NCBI RefSeq assembly: GCF_003597395.2
Contig: NC_133790.1
Span: 19,741,326-19,805,325, forward strand
Direction: 5' to 3'
Source: Chelonoidis abingdonii
Taxonomy: Eukaryota; Chordata; Testudines; Testudinidae
Length of the DNA: 64,000 bases
The stretch's first letter is position 1; each line of letters opens with the position of its first letter. The position numbers and the translations under genes were made by a program. The notes under the pieces are model-generated. The model saw only the letters and a program-made list of their open reading frames with translations, searched no databases and was not told the origin of the DNA. Positions 11,490 through 21,030 of this stretch are shown piece by piece.

Positions 11490-11972
11490 AGACACTCCCC
11501 CACTGCCATACCACACAGCACAGTAATAATCAGCCTCGTCCTCTGCCTGGACATTGGTGATGGTCAAACACCAAACGTTGCTGGAGCTCTCCTTGGACCC
11601 TGAGAATCGGTCAGGGACCCCAGAGCCTCTGCTCATGCTGCTATAGTAAGAGATCAGGTGTCACGGAAGGCTACCAGGCGTCTGTTGCTGCCAGGTCTGG
11701 GGATAGCTCTGCACTGTGACCCCGCTGCTCATGGAACAGGAGATTTTCATTGTCTGTCCAGGGGATGCAGCTATGGATGGCGGCTGAGTCAGGACAGGCT
11801 GGGCACTGGAGGCTGGGGATACAATGGTAAAAGGTGTTAGTGCTCAGGGAGACCTGGCCCTGGTATCTCACATTGCAGGCCACTGTACAGGATTCTTTTA
11901 ATCCTCTCCCTTCCCCCTGTTCTCACCCGTGCACCATGTCCCCAGCAGGACGATGAGGGGAGCCCAGAGCAT
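11490..11972 (-). pseudogene. V4, IGL variable pseudogene with one nonsense codon
   Basis: Leader exon 11927-11972 (MLWAPLIVLLGTWCT plus G), intron 11813-11926, V exon 11490-11812 (323 bp, same length as V3). The exon is open except for one TGA at 11661-11663, where the FR2 arginine after SLP should be. V1 keeps an arginine codon there, so this looks like a CGA-to-TGA CpG transition. FR1 PSIAASPGQT, C and W positions, FR3 [11 protein letters not shown] and [16 protein letters not shown] are intact, and the heptamer is perfect. Apart from the stop this would be a complete gene, so the loss may be recent or even allelic. Confidence 0.9.
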
Positions 11973-12088
11973 GGTGAGGAGATTTCAGATCCTTGAGAGA
12001 AACAAAGGTGGTCATACTGAAAATGCCTGGCAGTATCTGCTCCTTGTACTGAACCTGCTAAATAAGCAGTATGCAAGCTCCACCCCTT

Positions 12089-12096
12089 ATGCTAAT
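12089..12096 (-). promoter_or_regulatory. V4 octamer variant
   Basis: Sense ATTAGCAT, the same one-base variant as V3, 117 bp upstream of the V4 start codon. Confidence 0.7.
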
Positions 12097-13462
12097 CTCC
12101 TCTCCTCTGAGCAGCCAAGTGACCACCCAGAGCTGGGCCCATGGGAGGAAACACCGAGTTTTAGTGACAAGCTCCTGACTTATAAAGGCAGACCCCACAG
12201 CTGGCCCAGCCGGTGTAGTAGAAGACTCAAGCAGAGATATCCTAATGAGTCATATAATCACGTAGTTCTTTTCTTAATTAGCCCCATAGCTCTGATGATA
12301 CTTTAGACACCATTAGCACCCTGAGGAACTCTTGTCACATGATGTGTGACCCAAAGAACATAGCAGAACTGAGCCAGGCTGATGCACAGGGAAAACCCAG
12401 GGGGAGGCACCCACAATGGAGATTCACTCATCACAATACCTAGACCCCCCAGTCTCCTCACAGAGGATATATTGCCCCAGAGAGTCAAAAGAAAAACCTC
12501 AAGGATCCAAACTGTCACATCGGTGGCATAAAGGAGACAGAGCAAAGCAGGAGAAACAGCACAGAGAGGGATTCTATTGTACAGCAACACGAATAATTAT
12601 CATTCCATAAACTTCTACAGAGCCACCTGCACTGAGAAACCTGTTCGTTCAGTGCATTTATCCCCTTTTTCTCTTCAGAAATCATCCACACAATTGTGGT
12701 TCCCATTTGTGTAACAATCACATTGTGTGAACTGAACGATGGGCTTTGCCTGTTCCTTATTGGATTTACTGTCTGTCTGGTCACCTGGTTTTACTTCTGC
12801 TCTTGGCCGGAATGGCTGGCAATTTAATAACGGGGAGGGGAGAAATCAAAGAGTTCAACACAACTCTGTGCAGTCTTGTATCCTGGACCGTCGTGCCAAC
12901 GCATTCGCAGGAGTGTTTGCACCATTTCTTTCTTTCAAGCCCCATCCCTCTCTCCCTCCCCACTAGAGATGTTTATAGAGAAGAAATTGAAAGGCGAATT
13001 AATCCCATCCAAGCGCATAGATGGGATTTGAGCCCAATGGAAGTTAATGAACATCGAAATGCAACATTGCTCCCAGAAACAGCTTCTTGTATGGCACAGG
13101 GCATCACACCACACCAGCAGTGCTCTAGGACCCACACTGGTCAATGGGTGGCTTTCTATTGACTTCAGTGAGCGCTGGAACAGGGCCGAGGAGAGCTCTA
13201 TGGTGCCATGGCCTCTTGGATTTAGAAAGGAGTACGAGTGCTGAAGCCCTAATCTGGGCTGCAATCTAAATCCTCCCAAATCGATGTGTGAGAGAGAGGA
13301 GGGGGTGGGGCACTGTCTCAATCTGTTCTGGTTCAGGCCCTGGGTTGCTCCCCACACACAAACATCCTTTCCAGCCTCAAATGACTTTTATTCAGGTGAG
13401 GGAAAATGATAAAATGAGGCTGAGAAGCACGAAGCATCTCCTGGGAGAGCGGCCATCATGCC
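12097..13462. other. 5' flank of V4, then no recognised feature
   Basis: 12097-12500 matches the V1 5' flank (3340-3760), including acttataaaggc and the stretch around gtcacatgatgtg. Beyond 12500 I see nothing with family resemblance. Open frames up to 140 codons there lack any supporting motif. Confidence 0.55.
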
Positions 13463-14133
13463 TAAGGCTGTGATTCTGTCACAGAAGTCCTGGGTTCTGC
13501 GACTTTCCACAACCTCCTTGACTTTCGCAGCTGCAATGGCTGGTGTGGCTGATCCCAGGGCCGTCAGAGCAGCCACTCCTGGGACCAGCTGCTCGGACGC
13601 CTCATGGCCAGCCGCACTGGGCGCTGCTGGAGCGGCTCCGTGGCCAGCCCACCGGCCACTGCTCAGGTGGTCCCAGCGTGGCTGGCCCTGGGGAGCACCC
13701 AAGCAGCGGTCCCGGGGCTGCCCTCAGCCCAGCTGCACCAGCCACAGCTCGGGCAGCTGGCCCAGAGGGAAAAATCCTAAGCAGCTGTCCTGGGCTGGCT
13801 GGCCCCAAGCAGCGCCCAAGCAGCAGTCCCAAGAGTGGCCCCAGGGAGCACCTAAGCAGCGGTCCCTGGGGCCTCAGAGCAGGGGAATCTGGGGGCAATC
13901 AGCCCCCACAGCCAGTGCAGGGGCTAGCCTTTGGCCCCCTGTCCCCCACAATAACAGTGTCCTGGGGTCCCCCAGAGTAGCAGCGCCCGGGTCCCCAGAA
14001 GCTGCTAAGTTTTAGTCAGGGGTATTTATATAGTAAAAATCATGGGCAGATCGTGGGCTGTGAATTTTTCTTTATTGCCCGTGACCTGTCTGTGACTTTT
14101 ACTAAAAGGACCAATGACTAAATCTTAGCCTTA
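13463..14133. mobile_element. DNA transposon-like element with TAAGGCT inverted ends
   Basis: It begins TAAGGCTGTGATTCTGTCAC and ends AATCTTAGCCTTA, giving a short terminal inverted repeat. The interior is a GC-rich block with repeated agcagcggtcccgg-type motifs, then an arm near 14040-14100 with the self-complementary pair agatcgtgggctgtg and tgcccgtgacctgtc. I know this arrangement as a common turtle non-autonomous element. The target duplication is unclear (possibly TA). The GC-rich core gives spurious open frames of 90-185 codons. Confidence 0.65.
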
Positions 14134-14640
14134 ATTATGAACTGCCCCTCAGTGCCCAGCACGGAGACACTTGGCATTTAAAGAGCCAGTGCACAGAACA
14201 GTGAATGGGGAGGGGTCTCTCGCAGGGATAGATTCCTCTAGGAACCCCTGGAGGGGGTGAGGTTTCTGTGGTTTCAAAGGCTGCGTCTAATGTTACCAGG
14301 GAATTGCCTGCTCCATGGCCATACCAGAGCAGGTGGGAGATCAGAGAAAGAACGCGAACCAAGCAGCAGGCCGGGCATAATTTGTCCCTGTCAGGGCTCA
14401 ACAAGAATAAACCTGAGCTGCTATCTGTGAATAGCCTGCCCTACTCCACAGAGAAGTTTGGTAAACAACTGGTGGAGAGAGATGAAAGCTGGTTTCCATG
14501 GGGATAAAATCTAGACAGGCCTGGGAAGATTTGGGGGCTCGTTAAAAATGCAACCTCCACCCCCCATTCTCTGACAGATGCCCATGTGCTATGCGGGAAT
14601 GAGGAGCACCATCACTTCTAGAGGCTCTTGGCACTAGAAG
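14134..14640. other. No recognised feature
   Basis: Intervening sequence between the transposon and the V5 relic. Nothing recognised. Confidence 0.5.
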
Positions 14641-14681
14641 GTTGTTTGTCTCTCACTCCCCCATCTGATTATGTCACCATA

Positions 14682-14927
14682 GGCTTCAGTGCTGTTTCCT
14701 GAGCAGGAGAGTCGAGCGTTTTGCTGTGGAGACACTGAAGGTGGCTGAGTCAGCACATATTGGGCGAGAGAATCTGAGATAGCAGGAGAAAATGCTGGGT
14801 AAAACAGACTCAACATTGACTTTATCCCCGGTTAACATGATCTGCAGGGAGCCAGGGGAAAAACCAACCCCCTCAGAGCACCCGAGCAGTACGTGAGCAG
14901 CGTGAGGAGCAGAGGGGCCCAGGCCAT
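14682..14927 (-). pseudogene. V5, truncated IGLV3-like pseudogene
   Basis: Leader exon 14882-14927 ([15 protein letters not shown] plus G) has a donor that reads GTGCTC. The V exon 14682-14773 is only 92 bp. It starts DSLAQYVLTQPPSVS, reaches the FR1 Cys in ARLSCSGNSTEAYG, and then runs straight into a decayed recombination signal (nonamer-like 14641-14649, heptamer-like caccata 14675-14681). FR2, CDR2, FR3 and the second Cys are missing, so an internal deletion joined CDR1 to the 3' end. The QPPSVS...ARLSC pattern resembles IGLV3. It lies only 300 bp from V6. The octamer position is decayed. Confidence 0.85.
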
Positions 14928-15203
14928 GGTACGAATCCAGACGGGCTTGGCTTCCTGAGGCAAACGGGTCTGTGGCTGGAACCGTCTGATTCTCTCTTAA
15001 ACCCCCAGTGCTGAAGAACAGCCCTTTCATGCTCTCTCCTGGGGGGAATAAATGGACAGTGAGTGGAGCAGTGCACCCCATTGATAGCAAGGGGTGGCTG
15101 AAATGTCTAAGGAGGAGCAATCGTTATCTCATCATACTGCAAGCAAGAATCATACTGTGCAGCCAGTGCCAAGCACAGGCTGGAGCAGGGGATGAAGACG
15201 GGA

Positions 15204-15242
15204 GGTTTTTGTCTCACTTCCCCATCTGGCTTGATCACTGTG
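15204..15242 (-). other. V6 recombination signal
   Basis: Heptamer CACAGTG (15236-15242) and nonamer ACAAAAACC (15204-15212) are both perfect, with a 23-bp spacer. Confidence 0.95.
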
Positions 15243-15708
15243 ATTTGCGCTACCAGTCCACACAGCACAGTAATAGTCAGCCTCATTCTCTGCCTGGACA
15301 CCGGTGATGGTCAGGACAGCGTTGTTACTGGATATGGACCCAGAGAACCGGGTAGGGATCCCGGAGGGTCTGGTATTGGTGTTGTATATAAGCAGCCGAG
15401 GAGCAGAGCCAGGTTTCTGCTGGTACCAGGCGGGATAGTTGTTGCTGGTGATGGCTCCAGTGCTCAGGCTGCAGGACAGAGTGACAGTCCCTCCTGGGGT
15501 CACTGATATCGAGGGCTCCTGAGTCACCACGGGCTGCGAACTGATCCCTGAAATCAACATTACAAACAAACTCAGCACAAGGACTCCGGATGCTCACAGA
15601 CAAACCTCCTCACCTGCAAGTGTCCTAAATGTTTTTGTCACTGTAGCAAACAGTTCCCTCACCTGAGCAGTAAGTGATCAGCGTGAGGAGCAGAGGGGCC
15701 CAGGCCAT
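15243..15708 (-). CDS. V6, IGL variable segment, potentially functional
   Basis: Leader exon 15663-15708 ([15 protein letters not shown] plus G, donor CTCAG then GTGAGG), intron 15548-15662, V exon 15243-15547 (acceptor tgatttcag). The frame is open from leader to signal. Landmarks in order are [64 protein letters not shown], then ENEADYYC and AVWTGSAN, with the heptamer directly after. The FR1 and the [11 protein letters not shown] motif resemble mammalian IGLV7 and IGLV8. Promoter, splice sites, conserved Cys/Trp/Cys and recombination signal are all present. This is among the best functional candidates in the window. Confidence 0.95.
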
Positions 15709-15809
15709 GGTGGGAATCCAGATGAGCTCAGCTTCCTGAGGCAAACGGGTCTCTAGTTGGGACCCTCTGATCTTCTTTTAAACCCCCAGCACTGGAGAAC
15801 GGCCCCTTC

Positions 15810-15817
15810 ATGCAAAT
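15810..15817 (-). promoter_or_regulatory. V6 octamer
   Basis: Perfect ATTTGCAT in sense, 102 bp upstream of the V6 start codon. A TATA-like TTTAAAAG lies between (plus cttttaaac near 15775). Confidence 0.9.
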
Positions 15818-17924
15818 CTGACTGATGCTGTTGGCATCTCATATTGAAGCTGAGCCCTGCAGATTGCCTGGGCAGAATCGCTCTCTAAGGTCCCATGTGA
15901 CAGAAGTAGGAAAGGCCCCTCTGCTTTATCATTTGCTCAGGGGAAGCCAATGTGATCCTAGTGCAGAGAGCTCCGACTGAGGAATGTGCCGTCACTCATT
16001 TACCTACACGGAACACATGGATTATGATGGGATTTCATGACCCCTCCGACCCTCCCCCCACATACACTGCACTGAATTAGCAGGAACGTTTCTGGTCCCA
16101 GTAACTCTGGGTAAAGCCGTCACAACATCTCTCTCCTGCGTGTCCTGTGGGGATGCCCTGGACTGACTGGTTCAGACTCTAGGGCACAGGATTCAGCTCT
16201 GGTGACTGACACCTGGAGAAGGAGGTGGAGATGGGACAGGAGGAGGGAAGTTGTTGGGGTCCCAGCTGGAAAAGCTTTGCTGGGAACTCGTGTTCCTGCT
16301 CTGATCTCTGTTCAGATCCCAGCACAGGGACAGGTCAGTGTCACTCCCGAGAATGACACATGCTGGGTCCCAGGAGAACTTTGAATTAAACTGTTCCTGC
16401 AAAAGTCACTGGGCTTCTAGCTTCGTACCTGCTCTGGGCACATGCCCCATCTGTACCCGCCTGCCGGTTCCTCACCCCTGTCTGCCCCTTTCCCCAAACC
16501 AGGAAGGAGGTGAGGGGGGTGTCTGGAATCTGAAGCAGGTTTGGGAGGGGACGGACGCTGGAGTGCAGAGGGAAGGGGGATGCCTGAGGCTGGTTTCACA
16601 CTATTGCAAAGGGGAGATTTCTTTGTATAGATAAACATGCCCGAGATCCCTCTGTACCCCAGCTGTTGGTAGCCTTTGCTCCTCTGTTCTGGACAATGGA
16701 CATTGTAGATGAAGAGCTCCCCCTGGTGGGGAAGGTCACATTTACAGCAGTTCCCAGTGGTCACTCTAAGCTGCAGAAGTCAGCGCTTTATAAGAATTGT
16801 CTCTAACCCCAACGCTGCGTTGTGTGACCAGGATCTCTTGTCCCCTGGGATCTGGGCTCCTGGCAACTTATAACCCTGCTTGGGGAGCACAGGCCTGGTG
16901 CTCAGGACCTAACAGCTGCCCTCACTGCCGAGCTTTGCCATGGGAAGAAGGAAACTTCTTCCTGATTCTACAATGATCAGCCAGGGAACCCACGAGCTGA
17001 AGCAGCTGATGGCACCATTCCCTTCCTGCTGAAACCTGCATTCTACTGGGCTCTGGCCTCCCGCCATACTGCACAGCAGACAACCAGGGGCACTTGCAAA
17101 CGGGGGTTGCGCCCTGCTTTGCTGCTTCCTGCTGGGTAACAAGGGACTGAAAGGTTTGTAGCTAAGCTCAGACTCAACTCCCGGAGCTACAGGAGAATGG
17201 ATCTGTGTTAGCACCACAGGGTCTGTGAGACACCAAGAAAGTTAGCTGGGAAATTCTCAGGTCTCAGGGATAGTGTTTGTGCCACCAGGGTTAGGAGTTG
17301 GGGTCTTGAACTGTATCCTCAGCTTCCTTATGCCCTGCTGCCCCTGTGTGTGTGTCTCTGAGGGCTGGGCCAGGACTTGGAACCAGAGACCCTGAACTGT
17401 CCCAAGAATCCCTGGTTCTTACTTTTGGCAAAGAACAAATGGGATTTTTACATCATCTATTATCTGATACATCCTATATCTGGACATTTCATCCAGGCGT
17501 GGGAAGGGGGATGCACTAAATGATCTGATAGGTCCTTCCTCTAACGTCCTGGCCGTTCAGGGAGCTGTCCAGCTGGTGGGGGAAAAGGGAAATGTGTTAG
17601 GGGAGACGTGTCTCTTTACTGAAGGAGCATGTGGCCATCTGCTCCCAGTTTGAACCAGTTAGTCGTGGGTCTGTAACACTGGGATTTATAGGGCAGGAAA
17701 AGCTGCTCTTTCTAGAGAGACTGAGCAGAGAGCATAACAGTGGCTGACATCTCCCCTAGGGGGCGTGAATGGGGAGTGGTGCAGCAGTGCCCCCTGCTGA
17801 TGCAAGGGGTGGCTGAAATTCATAAGAAGGCGCAATTAGTTTTTATGTGCTGCAGGCAGGAAGCAAATTGTGCAGCCAGAGCAGAGCCCAGGCAGGAGGA
17901 GATGACGAGGGGAAAGACAGGGGA
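15818..17924. repeat. V6-V7 spacer, copy 1 of a duplicated block
   Basis: 15818-17400 matches 29774-31370 with small indels. It includes the short motif gaagagctccccctggtgg (about 16710) that also recurs near 1503 and 30667. From about 17440 to 17924 it is the 3'-flank module seen beside V7, V9, V10, V11, V13 and V17: tctattatctgatacatcct, then a stretch around gagcatgtggccatctgctc. No gene is recognised. Confidence 0.75.
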
Positions 17925-17963
17925 GGTTTTTGTCTAAGTTCCCCATCTGGCTGGATCACTGTG
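17925..17963 (-). other. V7 recombination signal
   Basis: Perfect heptamer (17957-17963) and nonamer (17925-17933) with a 23-bp spacer. The signal is intact although the V exon is broken. Confidence 0.93.
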
Positions 17964-18433
17964 ATTCTCACTACCACTACTCTCCGTATACACAATACAA
18001 TAATAGTTGGCCTCATCCTCTGCCTGGACACCTGTGATAATCAGGGCAGCGCTGTTGCTGGACATGGACTCAGAGAACCGGGCAGGGATCCCGGAGGGTC
18101 TGTTATTAGTGTAGTATATCAGCTGTCAAGGAGCAGAGCCTGGTTTGTGCTGGAACCAGCCTGGAGCATTGCCGGTGTATGGCTCCAGTGCTCAGGCTGC
18201 AGGACAGAGTGACAGTCCTTCCTGGGGTCACTGACATCGAGGGCTCCTGAGTCACCACGGGCTGCGAACTGATCCCTGAAATCAACATTACAAACAAACT
18301 CAGCACAAGGACTCCGGATGCTCATAGACAAACCTCACCTGCAAGTGTCCTTCATATGTTTGTCACTGAAGCAAACATTTCCCTCACCTGAGCAGTAAGT
18401 GAGCAGCGTGAGGAGCAGAGGGGCCCAGGCCAT
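17964..18433 (-). pseudogene. V7, IGL variable pseudogene
   Basis: Leader exon 18388-18433 ([15 protein letters not shown] plus G) is intact; V exon 17964-18275. FR1 reads [17 protein letters not shown] with [13 protein letters not shown]1 then lacks two nucleotides relative to V10, shifting the frame. Downstream in the original frame a TGA (18126-18128) replaces the FR2 arginine. The FR3 remnant [18 protein letters not shown] and EDEANYYC can be followed in that frame. The paralogue V11 still has CGA at the stop position, so the change is a CpG transition. QPVVTQEP group. Confidence 0.88.
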
Positions 18434-18535
18434 GGGGGAGTGTCCAGGCATGCTCAGCTTCCTGAGGCAAATGTGTCTGTGGCTGGGACCCTCCGATTCT
18501 CTCTTAAACCCCCAGTGCTGGAGAACGGCCCCTTC

Positions 18536-18543
18536 ATGTAAAT
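18536..18543 (-). promoter_or_regulatory. V7 octamer, one mismatch
   Basis: Sense ATTTACAT, one change from ATTTGCAT, about 103 bp upstream of the V7 start. Confidence 0.7.
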
Positions 18544-19664
18544 CATCTCCCTTCTCACTGGCTGCTGCTATAGAGTTTGTGTGCACCAGGGGGGTTCTCA
18601 TTCGCGTTCTCTGCCTCCCCACTGCAAACACCTCCTGATCTGAGCATGTCCTTCCTCCTATTGGTCACTGTTGGCTAGTTACTTTCTGCTAAGCCCTTTG
18701 GAGTCCTCTATTCTTTTCAGCCTTCTCCCATTTGTGTTTTGGGCTAATATTTTGTAGACTCCAATAAGATGGGGCTTGAACACTTCAAATACAAGGGGAC
18801 CAAATACATGGCGAAGTTGCCGTCTGGTGCCCAGTCATAACTGATCCCTGTCACTGAGCTGCAGAAGAGTAGATGGGACAATCTAAGTACCTCCCAAATC
18901 CCATTTTTTTCTTTCCATCTCTGGAATTTAAGGAGAGATTCATTGTAGTTCCCAACTACAGACAGCCCAGTTTGTCTTAGGAATGTGGCTGTGTGTTAAT
19001 ATGTCCCTCCAATTCCCCTCCCATGCTACTATTTCACATGCAGAGATCGCCCAGACTTGGCAACACCCGGTGACGTGTCAGGTACATGGCTAGCAGGACT
19101 GAGGACTGAAAGTGCTAGGGGTCTTTACTATTCAGCTGCTCTCAGTGTAGCTTCTCTATGTTGTGTGGCTTGATCATTTTGCAGATTCAGCCTTGGCAAT
19201 GGGGCAGTTCTTATCAGGCCCAGGGGCTGTTCTTTTCTTGCTCTGGCTTTGTGTGTGTGAAATGCCTGGGCTCTGCGATCTAACACCCAGCTGTTCGGGC
19301 TCAGAATCTTACTGGGTTTGCACTGCAGAGTGAGCTGGTATTTAAGGGACAGGACTCCCTCCTCTCATGGCATGTACTTAGGAATTGGGGTGTTTTCTTT
19401 GAGATTATCACTGGATCAAAGTACGAGAGTCAGGTTCCATAAAGGGTTTCATCCTCGTCCCACGGACAATAAATGACAAATGCCCATTGGGTCACTGGGC
19501 CCAAGATTTGGCCTTAAATGTGCAGACCCTGATAATCCTTAGTAGTGCCCCTCACTGGTGACTGGAATGTGCCTAGTTAAACCTCAACACATGAACAAGG
19601 AAGATTGTTGCATGCAGACACACACACATTGGAGTCAAGTACTATACAGGTTCCTGGAACACAA
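18544..19664. repeat. V-upstream module, copy 1
   Basis: A module recurring in the locus: ggggttctcattcgcgttct, cctcctgatctgagc, a ctccaataagatgggg motif, then cagttcttatcaggcccagg. Related copies lie at about 32550-33631, 50040-52389, 58030-59240 and, in part, 41450-42060. No gene. 19100-19664 is almost identical to 33085-33631. Confidence 0.75.
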
Positions 19665-19697
19665 GGGTTTTGTCAGTTCTCCATCTGCATCACTGTG
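19665..19697 (-). other. V8 recombination signal with 17-bp spacer
   Basis: Perfect heptamer (19691-19697) and a near-perfect nonamer ACAAAACCC (19665-19673), but only 17 bp between them. The related V16 has 23 bp, so 6 bp were lost. A 17-bp spacer fits neither the 12 nor the 23 class. Confidence 0.85.
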
Positions 19698-19952
19698 CAG
19701 CACCCCACTCCATGTGCCACAGTAATAACCAGCCTCATCGTCTGCTTGGTCGTCGGTGATGGTTGGGTTGATGATTGTATTAGCCACATCTTTGGAACCG
19801 GAGAAGCCACTGGGGACTCCGGTGCTCTGGTGCTTGGCAGCATTGGATTTGAACCACAGAAGATATTTTCAACCATTTCCAATTTTTGGCTGGCGTCAGG
19901 TGGCATGTGTAATCGGGTACCCACTGCTGATGGTGCAGGAGAGTTGAACAGT
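19698..19952 (-). pseudogene. V8, V exon remnant fused to a retroelement
   Basis: The IGLV5-like V sequence runs from CDR3 (GTWSGVL beside the heptamer) back through EAGYYC, SGSKDVANT, LLWFKSNAAKHQSTG and LSCTISSGYPI. Just upstream of the FR1 cysteine the V homology stops, and retroelement sequence (19953 onward) continues in the same orientation. The start of FR1, the acceptor and the leader are gone. Indels in FR2 and the short signal spacer confirm a pseudogene. V12 (33665-33919) is an almost identical copy and V16 (52429-52677) a diverged one, all with the same junction. Confidence 0.85.
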
Positions 19953-20567
19953 GCAGCTAGTTCCTGCTCGAGTTGCTGCCAACAGTCCTTTTTTTCCAAA
20001 TCAATTCTTGCCCTTGTTTTGCAGCCTCCTCTATTATTGTCTGGCATGAGGCTTGTAACTCCCCCAGCACTCGGTTTGCCTCCTGTAACTGTGTTTCCAG
20101 GGCCTGTAGTTGACTTGGCATCTCTTGCCCAACTGTCTTGATCTACTGCCCCAGGGTGTCCAGTCCATGCAACTCGGCCTTGCCTCTGGACCCCTGGCCC
20201 AAGAGCCCATCTTCAAGTGAGGGTCGTCCTATGGTCAGCTCATCCAAGCAGCACCCGTCTTGTAACAGGCTGGGACATCGCATTAGGCCAGTCTCTGCCT
20301 ACAATTACAGGCCAGGAGAGGTCTCTTACTAGGCTGACCCTTAGCTTATTCACTTCACCTTGTATTTCTATGTCTAGTTCCACAGCTGGGTACACTCCTA
20401 TCACTCCATATGCACATGAAATGTGCACCAACAAATGCCAACCTAGTCTGGCAGCTGGGATTCTGCGCCTGCGAACTGGCGCCTGCCCGCACCTGGAGTC
20501 AATCAGTCCTCTCATTTCATAGCCAGCCATGTTAGCAGTGGAGTGAGCTCCCTACCGAGGGACCATC
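19953..20567 (-). mobile_element. Retroelement protease and downstream coiled-coil region, copy 1
   Basis: The minus frame 20530-20240 (96 codons) reads like a retroviral-type aspartic protease. Near the start is LIDSRCGQ, where D-S-G is expected at the catalytic site, so the glycine is an arginine. Near the end is VIVGRDW, matching the GRD motif. Below 20240 a leucine/glutamate-rich segment (LQALETQLQEANRVL) suggests a coiled coil; it is broken by stops. The order after the nucleocapsid knuckle fits gag-pro. It is truncated where it meets V8. Degraded, non-functional copy. The family (ERV or Ty3-like) is not settled. Confidence 0.75.
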
Positions 20568-21030
20568 CCAAGCCACAGACTTGGCAGTGGTTGCAATGCA
20601 AATACCCGCACTCCAGGAGTGGACAGTCCTTTCTTAGCCGACCCGTCTAACCACACTGGAAACACACAGCCGTGGTCTCCTGACTGATTCCTGGGTGCTT
20701 GTCCTGTGATAACTGAGATGCTGCTACCTCCTCTAGTCTGTTAGGTACCGGATTGCCTAAGAATTTCTCTCCCCATATGTCCCCCTCGCCATGCTACTGT
20801 TGAGGTCTCTGTCACCTTGCTTCCCTCAGAACAGTCCTCTTGAACTAACCCTTTGGTTGGGTGGTTCAACGTTATCAGCTTCCATGTTGGCCTCTGTCCT
20901 TGCCACAGCCTCATCAGCAGAAGTCGGTCAAAACCTTCAGACCCAGCTTTGGGCTCCAGTAGGCAAGACGCATAGGAATGGTTCTAAGATTACAAGCTTC
21001 ACCGCCTTCGTGACGGGTTCCCCCTGGGTG
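20568..21030 (-). mobile_element. Retroelement gag remnant with CCHC knuckle, copy 1
   Basis: Around 20600-20680 the minus strand encodes a decayed zinc knuckle: CFQCG, then a stop, then TGRLRKDCP, followed by a second Cys-rich stretch (CGYLHCNHCQVC). This is the nucleocapsid end of gag, directly upstream of the protease. The expected knuckle histidine is an arginine and there is an in-frame stop. Sequence up to about 21030 is untranslatable gag remnant. Confidence 0.65.

Noticed and set aside
13458..14015. Plus-strand open frame of 185 codons
   Set aside because: It lies inside the GC-rich core of the TAAGGCT transposon, has low-complexity proline/serine/alanine content and no domain.
15243..15708. 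Initiation at the ATG of [11 protein letters not shown] at the 5' side of the V exon
   Set aside because: That methionine lies in the leader intron; the true start is the MAWAP leader exon, joined at the acceptor tgatttcag. The same applies to V7, V9, V10, V13 and V17.
19673..20047. Minus-strand open frame of 124 codons overlapping V8
   Set aside because: It is out of frame with the V homology for most of its length; only a short part reads retroelement or V residues.
20594..20601. Octamer-like atgcaaat upstream of V8
   Set aside because: It is part of the retroelement gag region, not about 100 bp from any leader exon.
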